Source of the DNA: Paenibacillus xylanexedens
GTDB lineage: Bacteria; Bacillota; Bacilli; Paenibacillales; Paenibacillaceae
DNA length: 64,000 bases
NCBI RefSeq assembly: GCF_001908275.1
Contig: NZ_CP018620.1
Location: 4,898,001-4,962,000 of the forward strand
Direction of reading: 5' to 3'
Part shown: positions 25,150 through 34,407 of the stretch, in pieces
Position numbering within the stretch: position 1 is the first letter of the stretch
How the letters are laid out: every line of letters begins with the position of its first letter
The notes under the pieces: generated by a model
What the model saw: the letters and a program-made list of their open reading frames with translations, nothing else
The model's database searches: none
What the model was told of the DNA's origin: nothing
Position numbers and translations under genes: made by a program

Positions 25150-27954
25150 TCAGGATAATTGCTGTGCCTTCAATTTGAGATCATTCAATATCTGCATCGC
25201 CTGAAGAGGCGTCATATTCATGACATCGATATCTTTCATCGTACGGATGAATTCTCGCGCTGGTTTATCCACCGCAACTACATCCGGTTTCGTTGCCATA
25301 CTTGGCTCATCATCCCCAAAGATGGACAGTTGAACCACATCCGATTGGCTTGCGCTAGACTGTACTTTGCTGCTGTTTGATTTCTTGGCATGTTGCTTCC
25401 CAACCGAATCTTCAATAGAAACTGTGTGATCTGTACTTTCCACATTCTCATGCTCCCGAATCAACGGTGCTGAATCCGTGTGCTGGAATTCTCCACCTTT
25501 TAATTTCAAGCCTTCTTCCTGCTTCTCGTTTCCGATATATTCACTGCCCACAGCTACTTGCGCGGCCGCATGTTCGAACCCATGCAATAGTCCATTCGCC
25601 CGCTCAATAATGCTATCAGGCAGACCTGCAAGGCGTGCACAATAGATACCATAACTGCTGCTGGCTGCCCCGGCAATCAATTTGCGCAGGAAATTAACTT
25701 TGTCACCGCTCTCTTGTACCGCCATGGAGTAGTTGGCCAGCTTATCCAGACTCTCCTCCAGATGAGCAAGTTCATGGAAATGAGTTGATACAAGAGCTTT
25801 ACAGCCAATAATATCATGTACATATTCAATAACAGACTGAGCAATCGCCATACCTTCACTGGTCGACGTTCCCCGTCCCAATTCATCTATAATAATCAGA
25901 CTACGTGGTGTGGCTTTGTCCGTCATGACCTGAATGTCGGCCATCTCCACCATGAATGTGCTTTGTCCGCCAATGAGATCATCCGCGGCACCGATCCGTG
26001 TGAAAATGCGATCCATGATCGGCACCTCTGCCTGACCGGCAGGTACAAAACAACCCACTTGCGCCAAAATGGAGATTAAAGCAACCTGTCGCATATACGT
26101 ACTCTTACCAGCCATATTCGGACCGGTAATCAGCAGAATACGTGCCTCTTCCTTGGTCATTGCCGTGTAATTGGCAATAAATGCGCCATCTCGCATGACC
26201 GCCTCAACGACCGGATGGCGTCCTTCTTCCACAACCAGATCATAACCGTCGGTCAACGTAGGACGTACAAAGTTTCGCTCAGCACTGATCACCGCAAAAG
26301 ATTGATACACATCAATTTCCGCTACCTGTTCAGCCAGCTTCTGCAATCTTGCAATCTCTTTGTTCAGCCGCTCGCGCAGCTCTGCGAACAGCCCATACTC
26401 AATATCAACCATTTTGTCCTGAGCTTCGAGAATCAGCGTCTCTTTTTCCTTCAACTCCGGCGTAATGTAACGTTCTGCATTGGCAAGTGTCTGTTTACGT
26501 TCATAACGTCCCTCTGGCAGCGAGGACAGATTGGACTTGGTGATCTCGATATAATAACCAAACACTTTGTTATATCCAATCTTCAGCGATCGAATGCCTG
26601 TCGCCTCACGCTCTCGCGCTTCCAGCTCCGCAATCCACTGCTTCCCGTTAACCGAAGCCTCACGCAATTCATCCAGACGTTCATGATACCCTTCACGAAT
26701 CAGACCTCCGTCCCTTACCGATACCGGCGGCTCGTCCACAATGGCTTGCCCGATAGCTTCACGCAGATCATTGCAATCATCCATCGTTTCGGCAATATGC
26801 TGCAATGTTGCGGAAGATGATCCTGCGCAATGTTGACGAAGTCCTGGGATTTTCTCCAGCGATGATTTGAGCGCATTCAGGTCACGACCATTGGCATTAC
26901 CAAACGCAATCCGGCCTACCAAACGCTCCAGATCATAGATGTCTTTGAGTTCTGTCCGCAGGTCCTCACGCAATATAAACTGGTTGTACAGCGTATCCAC
27001 TGCTTCAAGACGCTCATTAATCTTCCCTTTTTGCAACAATGGCTTATCGACCCAGCGACGCAGCATTCTTGCACCCATGGACGTCTCGGTTCGATCAAGT
27101 AACCAAAGTAATGAACCTTTTTTGGAGCGTTCACGCACAGTTTCCACCAATTCCAGGTTCCGGCGGGTAAACGGGTCCAAGATCATGTAATGATCGGGCT
27201 CATACGTTGAGATTTGAGTTAACTGCCCCAGAGAACGTTTCTGTGTCTCACTCAGATAAGAGAAAAGACGTGCAATGCACGCTTGACGTTCAGGCTCTAA
27301 TCTTGCCCAGACAGCCTCGCCAAACTGCTGACGGACCAGATCTTCCTTATTCTTTGTCCACGACGTGTAGACCACAGGGCGACCGATTGGAGACGCCTCG
27401 GCTTCTACCGTTTCAAGCAGCGCTGCATCCCCCACCAGCTCCGATGGTTCGTAGATGCCGATTTCATCCTTGAGCCATTCCTTGGAATAGGGCACCGATG
27501 TCACATACAACTCACCCGTTGACAGATCACAGGCCGCCAGCGCCAGCGTATTTTGATTACCTGTAAGGCACACCATGTAGTTGTTGGATTTGTCCCCCAA
27601 CGTTTTGCCTTCCATCACCGTTCCGGGTGTAACCACACGTACAATTTCACGTCGTACCATGCCTTTGGTTACACTTGCATCTTCCATCTGTTCGCATATC
27701 GCAACTTTATAGCCTTTTTCAATCAGACGCTGTATGTAATTGTCAGCCGAATGATAAGGTACACCACACATCGGAATTTTATCATCCGTGCCTCCGTTGC
27801 GTGCGGTCAGCGTGATCTCAAGTTCACGGGAAGCATTAATCGCATCCTCGAAGAACAGTTCATAGAAGTCACCCAGTCTAAAAAATAGAAAAGCATCTTG
27901 TGCTTCGGCCTTCACTTGCAAATATTGTTGAATCATTGGCGTATACTGAGCCAT
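25150..27954 (-). CDS. mutS: DNA mismatch repair protein MutS
   Basis: 934 residues from the ATG at 27954 (MAQYTPMIQQY), preceded by GGAGG; an in-frame upstream ATG lacks a ribosome binding site. Mismatch-recognition motif GDFYE (the Phe-x-Glu wedge) near the N-terminus. The ABC-type ATPase has Walker A GPNMAGKST, DELGRGTS and STHFHEL. A C-terminal beta-clamp-binding peptide VQLSIF (around residue 885) links repair to replication. Length is slightly above the usual 850-870 because of a Ser/Glu-rich insert before the clamp motif. Confidence 0.98.
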   Translation of the reverse strand: MAQYTPMIQQYLQVKAEAQDAFLFFRLGDFYELFFEDAINASRELEITLTARNGGTDDKIPMCGVPYHSADNYIQRLIEKGYKVAICEQMEDASVTKGMVRREIVRVVTPGTVMEGKTLGDKSNNYMVCLTGNQNTLALAACDLSTGELYVTSVPYSKEWLKDEIGIYEPSELVGDAALLETVEAEASPIGRPVVYTSWTKNKEDLVRQQFGEAVWARLEPERQACIARLFSYLSETQKRSLGQLTQISTYEPDHYMILDPFTRRNLELVETVRERSKKGSLLWLLDRTETSMGARMLRRWVDKPLLQKGKINERLEAVDTLYNQFILREDLRTELKDIYDLERLVGRIAFGNANGRDLNALKSSLEKIPGLRQHCAGSSSATLQHIAETMDDCNDLREAIGQAIVDEPPVSVRDGGLIREGYHERLDELREASVNGKQWIAELEAREREATGIRSLKIGYNKVFGYYIEITKSNLSSLPEGRYERKQTLANAERYITPELKEKETLILEAQDKMVDIEYGLFAELRERLNKEIARLQKLAEQVAEIDVYQSFAVISAERNFVRPTLTDGYDLVVEEGRHPVVEAVMRDGAFIANYTAMTKEEARILLITGPNMAGKSTYMRQVALISILAQVGCFVPAGQAEVPIMDRIFTRIGAADDLIGGQSTFMVEMADIQVMTDKATPRSLIIIDELGRGTSTSEGMAIAQSVIEYVHDIIGCKALVSTHFHELAHLEESLDKLANYSMAVQESGDKVNFLRKLIAGAASSSYGIYCARLAGLPDSIIERANGLLHGFEHAAAQVAVGSEYIGNEKQEEGLKLKGGEFQHTDSAPLIREHENVESTDHTVSIEDSVGKQHAKKSNSSKVQSSASQSDVVQLSIFGDDEPSMATKPDVVAVDKPAREFIRTMKDIDVMNMTPLQAMQILNDLKLKAQQLS

Positions 27955-28161
27955 GATGAATATCCTCCATCCCGTTCCTATAATGTCAGGAAGAAACGCG
28001 TCCTGGAAGGACAATAAGACGGTCAGGCACTGTGTTTGCGCCTCCGCCTTATGTGTTGGCTAATCGCCACTTCCTTCAAAGGTTGCTGCTCCATATCTTC
28101 CGTAGTAGCTTATTACTCATAAAAGACTTGTTTCTTATTATATCAAAAAAACGTCCGTACT

Positions 28162-29412
28162 TCATGAACCTGCCCGAATATTCCAGAGTTTGCGAATATC
28201 GCGGCTCTCATCCCAAGTTCTTCCCAGTTTTAATTGAAGGATTAAAGGAGACGCATATCGTTCATAACGTGCATATCCATCCAACCTCTTCAGATCATCT
28301 ACGAGTGCTGGGATGTGTTCCTTAATCACTTCGCGCTTTCCCTCATAAAAAGCGGCATGAACCTCAGCTTTCGCTAACGGACGCTGCCGTAATTGAGTAT
28401 ACCCGCTCGCGATCAGACCTGCCAAGGCCACAACACCTTTCGCAACAAGGGGCGATACAAGAAAGCTGGGTAACGTACGATACTCAAATCCACCATAGGA
28501 TTTCAGGCGAAAATCACCAAGTGCTCCATAACGGGGTCGTCTTCCCGATCCTCGTGGGTCTTGCAGAAATGCCAGTGGCAATGCCAGATAATTGTCCAGT
28601 GCACGAAGCAGTTCCCCGGTAAGATTCACCCCGCTAAAATGAATATGACCGCCTAGAGGTAACCCACGCTGTGGCATCCCGCCTGCCTGCCAGATGAGTG
28701 AGTGATCACTAATGCTGCGGGAAGCGGCTGCGAATGCCCTCATCAGATGAGCCAGCAGTTCTCGTGGTTCGGAGCTGGGAGCCGGCCGCAGTTCGGCAAC
28801 CGGATATATGCGCCGTCCACCAATCGTCACGGAATCACAGCCTGCCATTCCTGTACGTTCAAGAAATCTGGAGGCGGGTACGATTTTGGATTCCGGCATC
28901 TGCACCAGAAGAAACTCCGGGTCCATGCCGAGTATTGGAATGGGTCTGTGACTTACTTCCTCATCCAGCAGTTCCTGATGCTGCTTCCAGCTTTCCCTAT
29001 AGGTAGTAGCAAGGTTGGTCACCCCTTTCCAGGGACATGGATCAATCGAAATCACTGCACAACCGCCGTTCCCTGAGGATTCCATTCGAACAGCTCCATG
29101 ATCCAGTCCTAGCGTATACAGCGTTTTGATCGCAAGTCGTTCTATGCGCTTGAATAAGGTTGAACTCGCTTCACGCTCCAACGGAGTTTCCTGTGCCCTT
29201 CCCATGCCACTAGTATCCTTGCGTTTGATCCGAATCGCCTGCAGACAACTTATCTCTACGTCATAGCGTACACGCAAGCCTGGTTCACGTTTGCGCCGAT
29301 CGTGCAGTGACAATACTTCAATGCCTGCCTGTTTCAACCGTTCTGCACGTTCTCCAGAAGTCATCCTTTCATATCGGCGCAGCGCTTCCTCCGCTTGTTC
29401 CATCACATTCAT
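28162..29412 (-). CDS. putative amidoligase-domain protein (COOH-NH2 ligase type 2-like)
   Basis: 416 residues. The second half resembles the 'phage phiEco32-like COOH-NH2 ligase type 2' family (glutamine-synthetase/GCS-like fold): GMDPEFLLV for the metal-binding Glu strand, VAELRPAPS, GGHIHFSGV, and YGGFEYRTLPSFL. Such enzymes are predicted to form amide bonds between a carboxylate and an amine using ATP. The N-terminal 130 residues are not recognised. Start ATG at 29412 after GGGAGGGGG. It sits between cotE and mutS, so a spore-envelope role is conceivable, but that is inference only. Confidence 0.72.
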   Translation of the reverse strand: MNVMEQAEEALRRYERMTSGERAERLKQAGIEVLSLHDRRKREPGLRVRYDVEISCLQAIRIKRKDTSGMGRAQETPLEREASSTLFKRIERLAIKTLYTLGLDHGAVRMESSGNGGCAVISIDPCPWKGVTNLATTYRESWKQHQELLDEEVSHRPIPILGMDPEFLLVQMPESKIVPASRFLERTGMAGCDSVTIGGRRIYPVAELRPAPSSEPRELLAHLMRAFAAASRSISDHSLIWQAGGMPQRGLPLGGHIHFSGVNLTGELLRALDNYLALPLAFLQDPRGSGRRPRYGALGDFRLKSYGGFEYRTLPSFLVSPLVAKGVVALAGLIASGYTQLRQRPLAKAEVHAAFYEGKREVIKEHIPALVDDLKRLDGYARYERYASPLILQLKLGRTWDESRDIRKLWNIRAGS

Positions 29413-29535
29413 TACGTGCCCCCTCCCGGATCATGCAACTAAAATAAAAATAACCCCGCAATGCGGAGCCTTCCCGTGAAAGGTATTCCAGGCACATTGC
29501 GAGGCTCGTTACCACCCATTTTTTAATATTTAAGA

Positions 29536-29562
29536 AGAAAGAGGGCTTACGCCCTCTTCACC
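29536..29562 (-). terminator. cotE terminator-like hairpin
   Basis: AAGAGGGC TTAC GCCCTCTT forms a perfect 8-bp stem (29539-29558) about 50 bp past the cotE stop; the minus strand continues with TCTTCTTAAA. The neighbouring 29455-29515 also contains partly complementary GC-rich blocks. Confidence 0.6.
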
Positions 29563-29613
29563 GCGCCTTCTGGCGCATATGATACCTTAGGTTATCAAAT
29601 ACAGGCGTCAAAC

Positions 29614-30174
29614 TCACAGCTCATCGTCGAGCAGATCGGGATCGAGATCGTCATAATCTCCATCGGCACTGCCAAAGTCATAGTCCTTGTCTTCGTAGTC
29701 ACCGCAACCATCTGTGCAGACCTTCACACAAACTTTGGTTTCGGCAACAAGTTCCACAGCGAATTCCCGTTCTACCCGGATAATTACACTGCTTCCACCT
29801 GCTGATACTGTGGCTTCCACACAGCTAGGTTCCTGCGTTGCATCCGCAGATACCTCCACTGTGGAAGTCCGGTGTTTCGGGTCCAGATAGGACAAAGGTA
29901 CATGTTCTACATACGAGACCGTTTCTTTGGCTACATCCGTCTGAGAATTCTTGTCGTAGGAATACCAAATGTTGATATCGTAAGTACCAATAACTTCAAT
30001 TCCGTCACCCGCTGATACGGCTTCATATTGGTGGTTGATAATCCAAGCCCCCAAAATACTTGTCGGACCATTTGGCGGAGTCACGGTATGTGTTACGGTA
30101 GAGAACTTACGACCTTTGCCGCAGATCGCCTTCGTGATAATCTCTCTACATTGATGTTTATGACTCAATGACAT
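29614..30174 (-). CDS. cotE: outer spore coat morphogenetic protein CotE
   Basis: 186 residues from the ATG at 30174 (MSLSHKHQCREIITKAICG...) with GGAGGAGG upstream. The CotE core shows CGKGRKFS, PTSILGAWIINHQYEA and NIWYSYDKNSQTDVAKETV. The C-terminus is strongly acidic (Asp/Glu/Tyr-rich), as in Bacillus. CotE forms a ring around the forespore and recruits the outer coat. It is normally made under sigma-E and sigma-K control in the mother cell. The position near mutS is conserved. Confidence 0.96.
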   Translation of the reverse strand: MSLSHKHQCREIITKAICGKGRKFSTVTHTVTPPNGPTSILGAWIINHQYEAVSAGDGIEVIGTYDINIWYSYDKNSQTDVAKETVSYVEHVPLSYLDPKHRTSTVEVSADATQEPSCVEATVSAGGSSVIIRVEREFAVELVAETKVCVKVCTDGCGDYEDKDYDFGSADGDYDDLDPDLLDDEL

Positions 30175-30249
30175 CTTTAAACCTCCTCCATACAATCATT
30201 CACTACAAGTGTATGCAGGGCATTCGTCTAGGGTGACAACTATTTTCTA

Positions 30250-31227
30250 TTATTCGTTTGTAGATTGGGACCGGTCCGAGATTGGGGACGGTGCTTTGTC
30301 CTTCTTCGCGACTTTCAGATACAGCGCGAGTTCACGGCACAGCTGGAGAATTGCGGAACGAATCTCGAATTCTTCCCTTGTATCCGGCAGCTCCATACGT
30401 TTGAATTCTTCTTGCACATCTGCAAGAAGTTTTTCAGTTCGTCCGGTGTAGGATTCAGTAAGTACATCCTGACTAAGCTGATCGAACAGCTCCGATACCA
30501 TTTCCGCATGTGGCATCTTCTGATAGATCTGGGACACCAGATGCATCATGTGCTGGATGGAGTCCAGCTGCGTTTTGCGCATATAGAAGTAGACACTCCA
30601 TTCCTCATTCGGATGAATCACCTGATTCTCCAGAGACCGCTTGGCAGCATCAATACCGCCAAGGATCGCTTTATCTGCTTCAATCAGCTCTCTCCCCGCC
30701 CATGCTTCATTGGGATTACGCAGCGTGGCCGCAAATTCCTTGAAAATCTTCGAGAAGAGTTCATCGATTCGTTTGCGAATGCGTAGCATCTGTGGATCTG
30801 CTGCCGGCATATAGGCCAGGTTAACCGCCATTGCGGAACCAAGACCAATTAACAGCAAAGCAATTTGCACGAGGACGACATGCACGTCCATCTCCCCGCC
30901 GCCGAACACCCGAAACACCACAACAGAACCTGTAACAATACCTTCTTTGAATCCTACCCGGACAATAGCCGGGAATGCGATCAATATGTATACCGCCAGC
31001 ACCCAATAATGGAAGCCTAGAAAGTGAAAAAGTACACTTGCAAACAAAAGTCCAACTACGGAAGCAAAGAACCGCGCCGATATGGTGCGAATACTTCGTT
31101 TTCTCGTTACATCCACACCAAGAATGGCAAGCAATCCCGCTGATGTTGGTCCCGGCAAGCGACACCAGTCTGCAATCAATACAGCCATTAATGCGGCGAT
31201 TGCAGTTTTAATTACCCTAAAACCCAT
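30250..31227 (-). CDS. aromatic acid exporter family protein (FUSC/ArAE-like)
   Basis: 325 residues. The first about 145 residues hold four or five TM helices with the conserved KTAIAALMAVLIADW start, VTRKRS, and the GxGS segment GLGSAMAVNL. The cytoplasmic C-terminal half is helical, with EEFAATL-like and REEFEIRSAILQL segments typical of Gram-positive ArAE_1 (DUF939) proteins. The proposed role is export of aromatic acids, and the native substrate is unknown. Start ATG at 31227 after AGAGGAG. Own transcription unit. Confidence 0.85.
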   Translation of the reverse strand: MGFRVIKTAIAALMAVLIADWCRLPGPTSAGLLAILGVDVTRKRSIRTISARFFASVVGLLFASVLFHFLGFHYWVLAVYILIAFPAIVRVGFKEGIVTGSVVVFRVFGGGEMDVHVVLVQIALLLIGLGSAMAVNLAYMPAADPQMLRIRKRIDELFSKIFKEFAATLRNPNEAWAGRELIEADKAILGGIDAAKRSLENQVIHPNEEWSVYFYMRKTQLDSIQHMMHLVSQIYQKMPHAEMVSELFDQLSQDVLTESYTGRTEKLLADVQEEFKRMELPDTREEFEIRSAILQLCRELALYLKVAKKDKAPSPISDRSQSTNE

Positions 31228-31576
31228 TTAACATTCCATCTCCTCTAAGCTGCAAAAAAAATTCTTAGCCAGCTCGTCGCCTCATTCATTTATCATGACT
31301 AGTATGTCTCATCCAAATGTAAACTAGACGACATCAACCGACATGCGCATGCATGCCGGTCACAGCAACACGCCCCGAATGAGGGACGCTGGCAAGTTAG
31401 ATCGTTGCGACAGAACCTCAAGGCCCTCTTCTCCAATCATCGCATTCATTCCGGATCTGCGCGGAATAATCATACTAAATATGGTACTTGATTTTACGGT
31501 ATCGGGCAACGTGACACCCCTTGTGAAATTGTATACATATCATACCCGGTCACATTACGAGTAAAACACTTCCAAA
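31228..31576. other. intergenic stretch between ABC importer operon and exporter gene
   Basis: About 350 bp. It holds an imperfect palindrome ACCGACATGC..GCATGCCGGT around 31338-31361, which could serve as a weak terminator for the ABC operon or as a binding site. No T run follows. No convincing gene. Confidence 0.4.
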
Positions 31577-32410
31577 TCACCTGCGGCCAGCCAGCATTTT
31601 GCGTTCTGCATAGACAACAAGTTGGTACATGGCTGTTGCAACTGCAGCAATAATTAACAGACTCGATAATACAAGTGTGAAGTTGAATACCTGGAATCCG
31701 TAGATAATGAGATAACCGAGCCCTTGTTTGGCGACCAAAAACTCACCCACAATTACACCCACCCAAGCCATGCCAACGTTCACTTTCAAGGTGGATACAA
31801 TCGCCGGAAAAGAAGCAGGTAATACAACTTTTGTAAAAATCTCGGAACGGTCTCCACCAAACGTACGAATGACTTTAATATAATTGGGATCCACTTCATT
31901 GAAGCTGTTATACACCACTAATGTCGTGATAATGACCGTGATGGACAATGTGGTCATGACAATCGCTGTAAAACCCGCGCCGAACATCACAATAAAGATT
32001 GGGCCAAGTGCTACCTTTGGCATACTGTTGAACACAACCATATAGGGGTCCAACACTTTTGACAAAAAAGGAGACCACCAAATTAAAACCGCAAGCAAGG
32101 TTCCCACCAGTGTCCCCAGTAAAAAACCAACTGCCGTTTCCCCTACGGTTACCCCAACATGTGCCCACAACTCGCCACTAGCGATGTCCTTGCCAATCTG
32201 GGCAAAAACCTTACTCGGATAACTGAATAACAGTACATCAATCCAACGGAGTCTGCCTGCCACTTCCCATAGCAAAAACATACATACTAGCATAGATAAC
32301 TGTACGGCAAGCACTTGGTGTCGCCATCTTGCCACCTGCTGAATATGATTCCGATGCAGCTGCCCCATCCATTCGTCACGCTTTTCCTGCTTCGGATTCA
32401 TTGGATTCAC
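31577..32410 (-). CDS. ABC transporter permease, SsuC/TauC/ThiX-type
   Basis: 277 residues, about six TM helices with the BPD_transp_1 loop (EAA motif region VDPNYIKVIRTFGGDRSEIFTKV then LPASFPAI). A short soluble N-terminus precedes the first helix. It pairs with the ATPase and the lipoprotein encoded just upstream. I start it at the GTG at 32410, which overlaps the ATPase stop codon (GTGA), indicating translational coupling; GAGG lies upstream. Confidence 0.9.
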   Translation of the reverse strand: MNPMNPKQEKRDEWMGQLHRNHIQQVARWRHQVLAVQLSMLVCMFLLWEVAGRLRWIDVLLFSYPSKVFAQIGKDIASGELWAHVGVTVGETAVGFLLGTLVGTLLAVLIWWSPFLSKVLDPYMVVFNSMPKVALGPIFIVMFGAGFTAIVMTTLSITVIITTLVVYNSFNEVDPNYIKVIRTFGGDRSEIFTKVVLPASFPAIVSTLKVNVGMAWVGVIVGEFLVAKQGLGYLIIYGFQVFNFTLVLSSLLIIAAVATAMYQLVVYAERKMLAGRR

Positions 32411-33201
32411 GCGTCTTCCTCACCTCCCCCGGACTGATCCAGTTCACTCCACAATGCCTGAAACAACGCATTAAATCCTTCTTGCTCTCTGGCATGAAAC
32501 GGCTGAGATTTACGAATTCCATCGGGAATGATAAATTCACGACGGATGCGGCCCGGATTGCGATCCAGTACAATGACGCGGTCACTGACCGCAATGGCTT
32601 CAGACAAATCATGGGTGACGAGAACGGATGTTTTGCCAAACTGTTTTAACGTGTCCGAGACCAGATCCTCCAATTGCAGCTTGGTTTGATAATCAAGTGC
32701 TGAGAATGGTTCATCCAACAATAAAATCCCCGGATCGGTTGCCAGCGTGCGCACCAGGGCTACTCGCTGTCTCATTCCTCCTGAAAGCTCTGAAGGGTAC
32801 TGATTCTCCGTTCCGGCCAACCCCATACTTACCAGCAGTTCCCGTACACGCTCACGGCTCCGTTCATCATGTCTGCCTGTCAGTTCAAGACCGATTAATG
32901 CATTATCCAGAATGGTCCGCCACGGAAACAGATAGTCCTGTTGCAGCATATAACCAATCTGTGCTGAGGGGCCGCCAACGAGTTTGCCTTTAACCTTAAC
33001 CTCTCCTCGGGTGGGTGTGAGCAGCCCGGCGATGATCGACAACAATGTCGTTTTACCGCATCCACTCGGTCCAACCAGACTGACGAACTCTCCTTTTTGG
33101 ATCTCCAGACTCAAGTCCTCAATCACCAAGGAAGCTTCCCTCTCGCTGACGTATACTTGAGAGATCCCCTCCAGTCGGATCACACTTTCGGATTCAGGCA
33201 T
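32407..33201 (-). CDS. ABC transporter ATP-binding protein, SsuB/TauB-type
   Basis: 264 residues. Walker A GPSGCGKTT, Q-loop LQQDYLFPW, signature LSGGMRQRVA, Walker B ILLLDEPFSALD and the switch His in VTHDLSEAI are intact. These signatures match the nitrate/sulfonate/taurine importer ATPases. I choose the ATG at 33201 (MPESESVIRLEG), which has GGAAAGGAAGTG upstream, over one at 33231 that overlaps the previous stop without a ribosome binding site. Confidence 0.92.
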   Translation of the reverse strand: MPESESVIRLEGISQVYVSEREASLVIEDLSLEIQKGEFVSLVGPSGCGKTTLLSIIAGLLTPTRGEVKVKGKLVGGPSAQIGYMLQQDYLFPWRTILDNALIGLELTGRHDERSRERVRELLVSMGLAGTENQYPSELSGGMRQRVALVRTLATDPGILLLDEPFSALDYQTKLQLEDLVSDTLKQFGKTSVLVTHDLSEAIAVSDRVIVLDRNPGRIRREFIIPDGIRKSQPFHAREQEGFNALFQALWSELDQSGGGEEDA

Positions 33202-33230
33202 TCTGCTCACTTCCTTTCCTGAATACCCCA

Positions 33231-34235
33231 TTACTTTGATTTCGTAACCTCTTCCGCATAGGCATTATCCACAATGGCATTCAAATCCACACGTTCTTTC
33301 AACTCTCCGGCGGCACTCATGACATCAAGCAGATTGTTCCACTCTTCTGCATCGATGATTGGGTCCGTTGCATAGCTGCCCTGTTCCTTATAACGATTAA
33401 CACTGCTGACTAGAATGGCTGGATCAATGTCTTTAAAAAAAGGAGAAATGACTTCAGCAATCTCTTCAGCCGTATGGGAATCCACCCATGCCTGCGCTTT
33501 GTGTAGACCATTCGTAAACTTCTGTACGATATCCTTATTGTCGTTAAGATAACTCTGTTTCGTCATGAAGACGGTGTAAGGCAGAAGACCACCTTCTGTG
33601 CCAAACGATGCAACAACCTTACCCCGACCTTCTTGTTCAAAGATGGATGCCTGGGGTTCAAACAGTTGAACATAATCTCCCGTGCCTGAAGCGAAAGCAG
33701 ACGCAATGTTGGCAAAGTCCACATTTTGAATCAGCTCCAGATCACTTTGCGGATCAATGCCATGTTTGTTCAGTGCGAACTCCCCTGCCATTTGCGGCAT
33801 GCCGCCTTTGCGTTGACCGAGAAATGTGGAATCCCTCAGTTGCTCCCAATCGAAGCTACCTTCTGTGTTACGAGCGAACAGAAATGTTCCATCCGTCTGG
33901 GTGAGCTGGGCAAAGTTAATAACCGGATCTTCCGCTCCCTGCTGATAGACATATATGGACGTCTCCGCCCCTACCAGTGCGATATCCACCGAACCTGCGA
34001 GTAATGCCGCCATCGTTTTGTCACCACCAGCAGTCGTTTGAATATCCACCTCAAGTCCCTGCTCTTCAAAAAAACCTTGAGCCACAGCCACATACTCCGG
34101 TGCGTAAAATACCGAACGAGTCACTTCGCCAATCGTAATCTTGGCTTCATTCTCTTCCTTATTACAGCTGGTGAGCGCCACAATGATAATCAGCAGAATA
34201 ACGATGCCCCGGACGAACCATGGCGTGTATTTCAT
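33231..34235 (-). CDS. ABC transporter substrate-binding lipoprotein, NMT1/THI5/SsuA-like
   Basis: About 334 residues from the ATG at 34235 with AAGGAGGG upstream. Signal peptide II with lipobox LTSC (Cys24). The mature part begins with ITIGEVTRSVFYAPEYVAVAQGFFEEQGLEVDI, typical of NMT1/SsuA proteins that bind sulfonates, taurine, nitrate or pyrimidine (thiamine) precursors. GGDKTMAALLAGSVDIALVG contributes to the binding cleft. No riboswitch or other clue to the ligand was seen upstream, so the substrate stays open. Gene order is binding protein-ATPase-permease. Confidence 0.9.
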   Translation of the reverse strand: MKYTPWFVRGIVILLIIIVALTSCNKEENEAKITIGEVTRSVFYAPEYVAVAQGFFEEQGLEVDIQTTAGGDKTMAALLAGSVDIALVGAETSIYVYQQGAEDPVINFAQLTQTDGTFLFARNTEGSFDWEQLRDSTFLGQRKGGMPQMAGEFALNKHGIDPQSDLELIQNVDFANIASAFASGTGDYVQLFEPQASIFEQEGRGKVVASFGTEGGLLPYTVFMTKQSYLNDNKDIVQKFTNGLHKAQAWVDSHTAEEIAEVISPFFKDIDPAILVSSVNRYKEQGSYATDPIIDAEEWNNLLDVMSAAGELKERVDLNAIVDNAYAEEVTKSK

Positions 34236-34318
34236 GTTGTTTCCCTCCTTCACTGGTTTCAGCAGTTTCTCTCTATTATGGATATGCCGATGCCCAACAA
34301 AAGGTTAAGAACTTAAAT

Positions 34319-34354
34319 GCAAAAAAGAGCCGGGCAATGTTGCCCGACTCTTCA
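34319..34354 (-). terminator. terminator of the M32 carboxypeptidase gene
   Basis: Minus-strand AAGAGTCGGGCA ACA TTGCCCGGCTCTTTTTT: an 11-12 bp stem and a T run. A short direct repeat TTATTCAGTATG lies between it and the gene's stop. Confidence 0.9.
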
Positions 34355-34407
34355 GCTCTTCGAAATGTTATTCAGTATGTTATTCAGTATGTTATTTACG
34401 GGGATAC

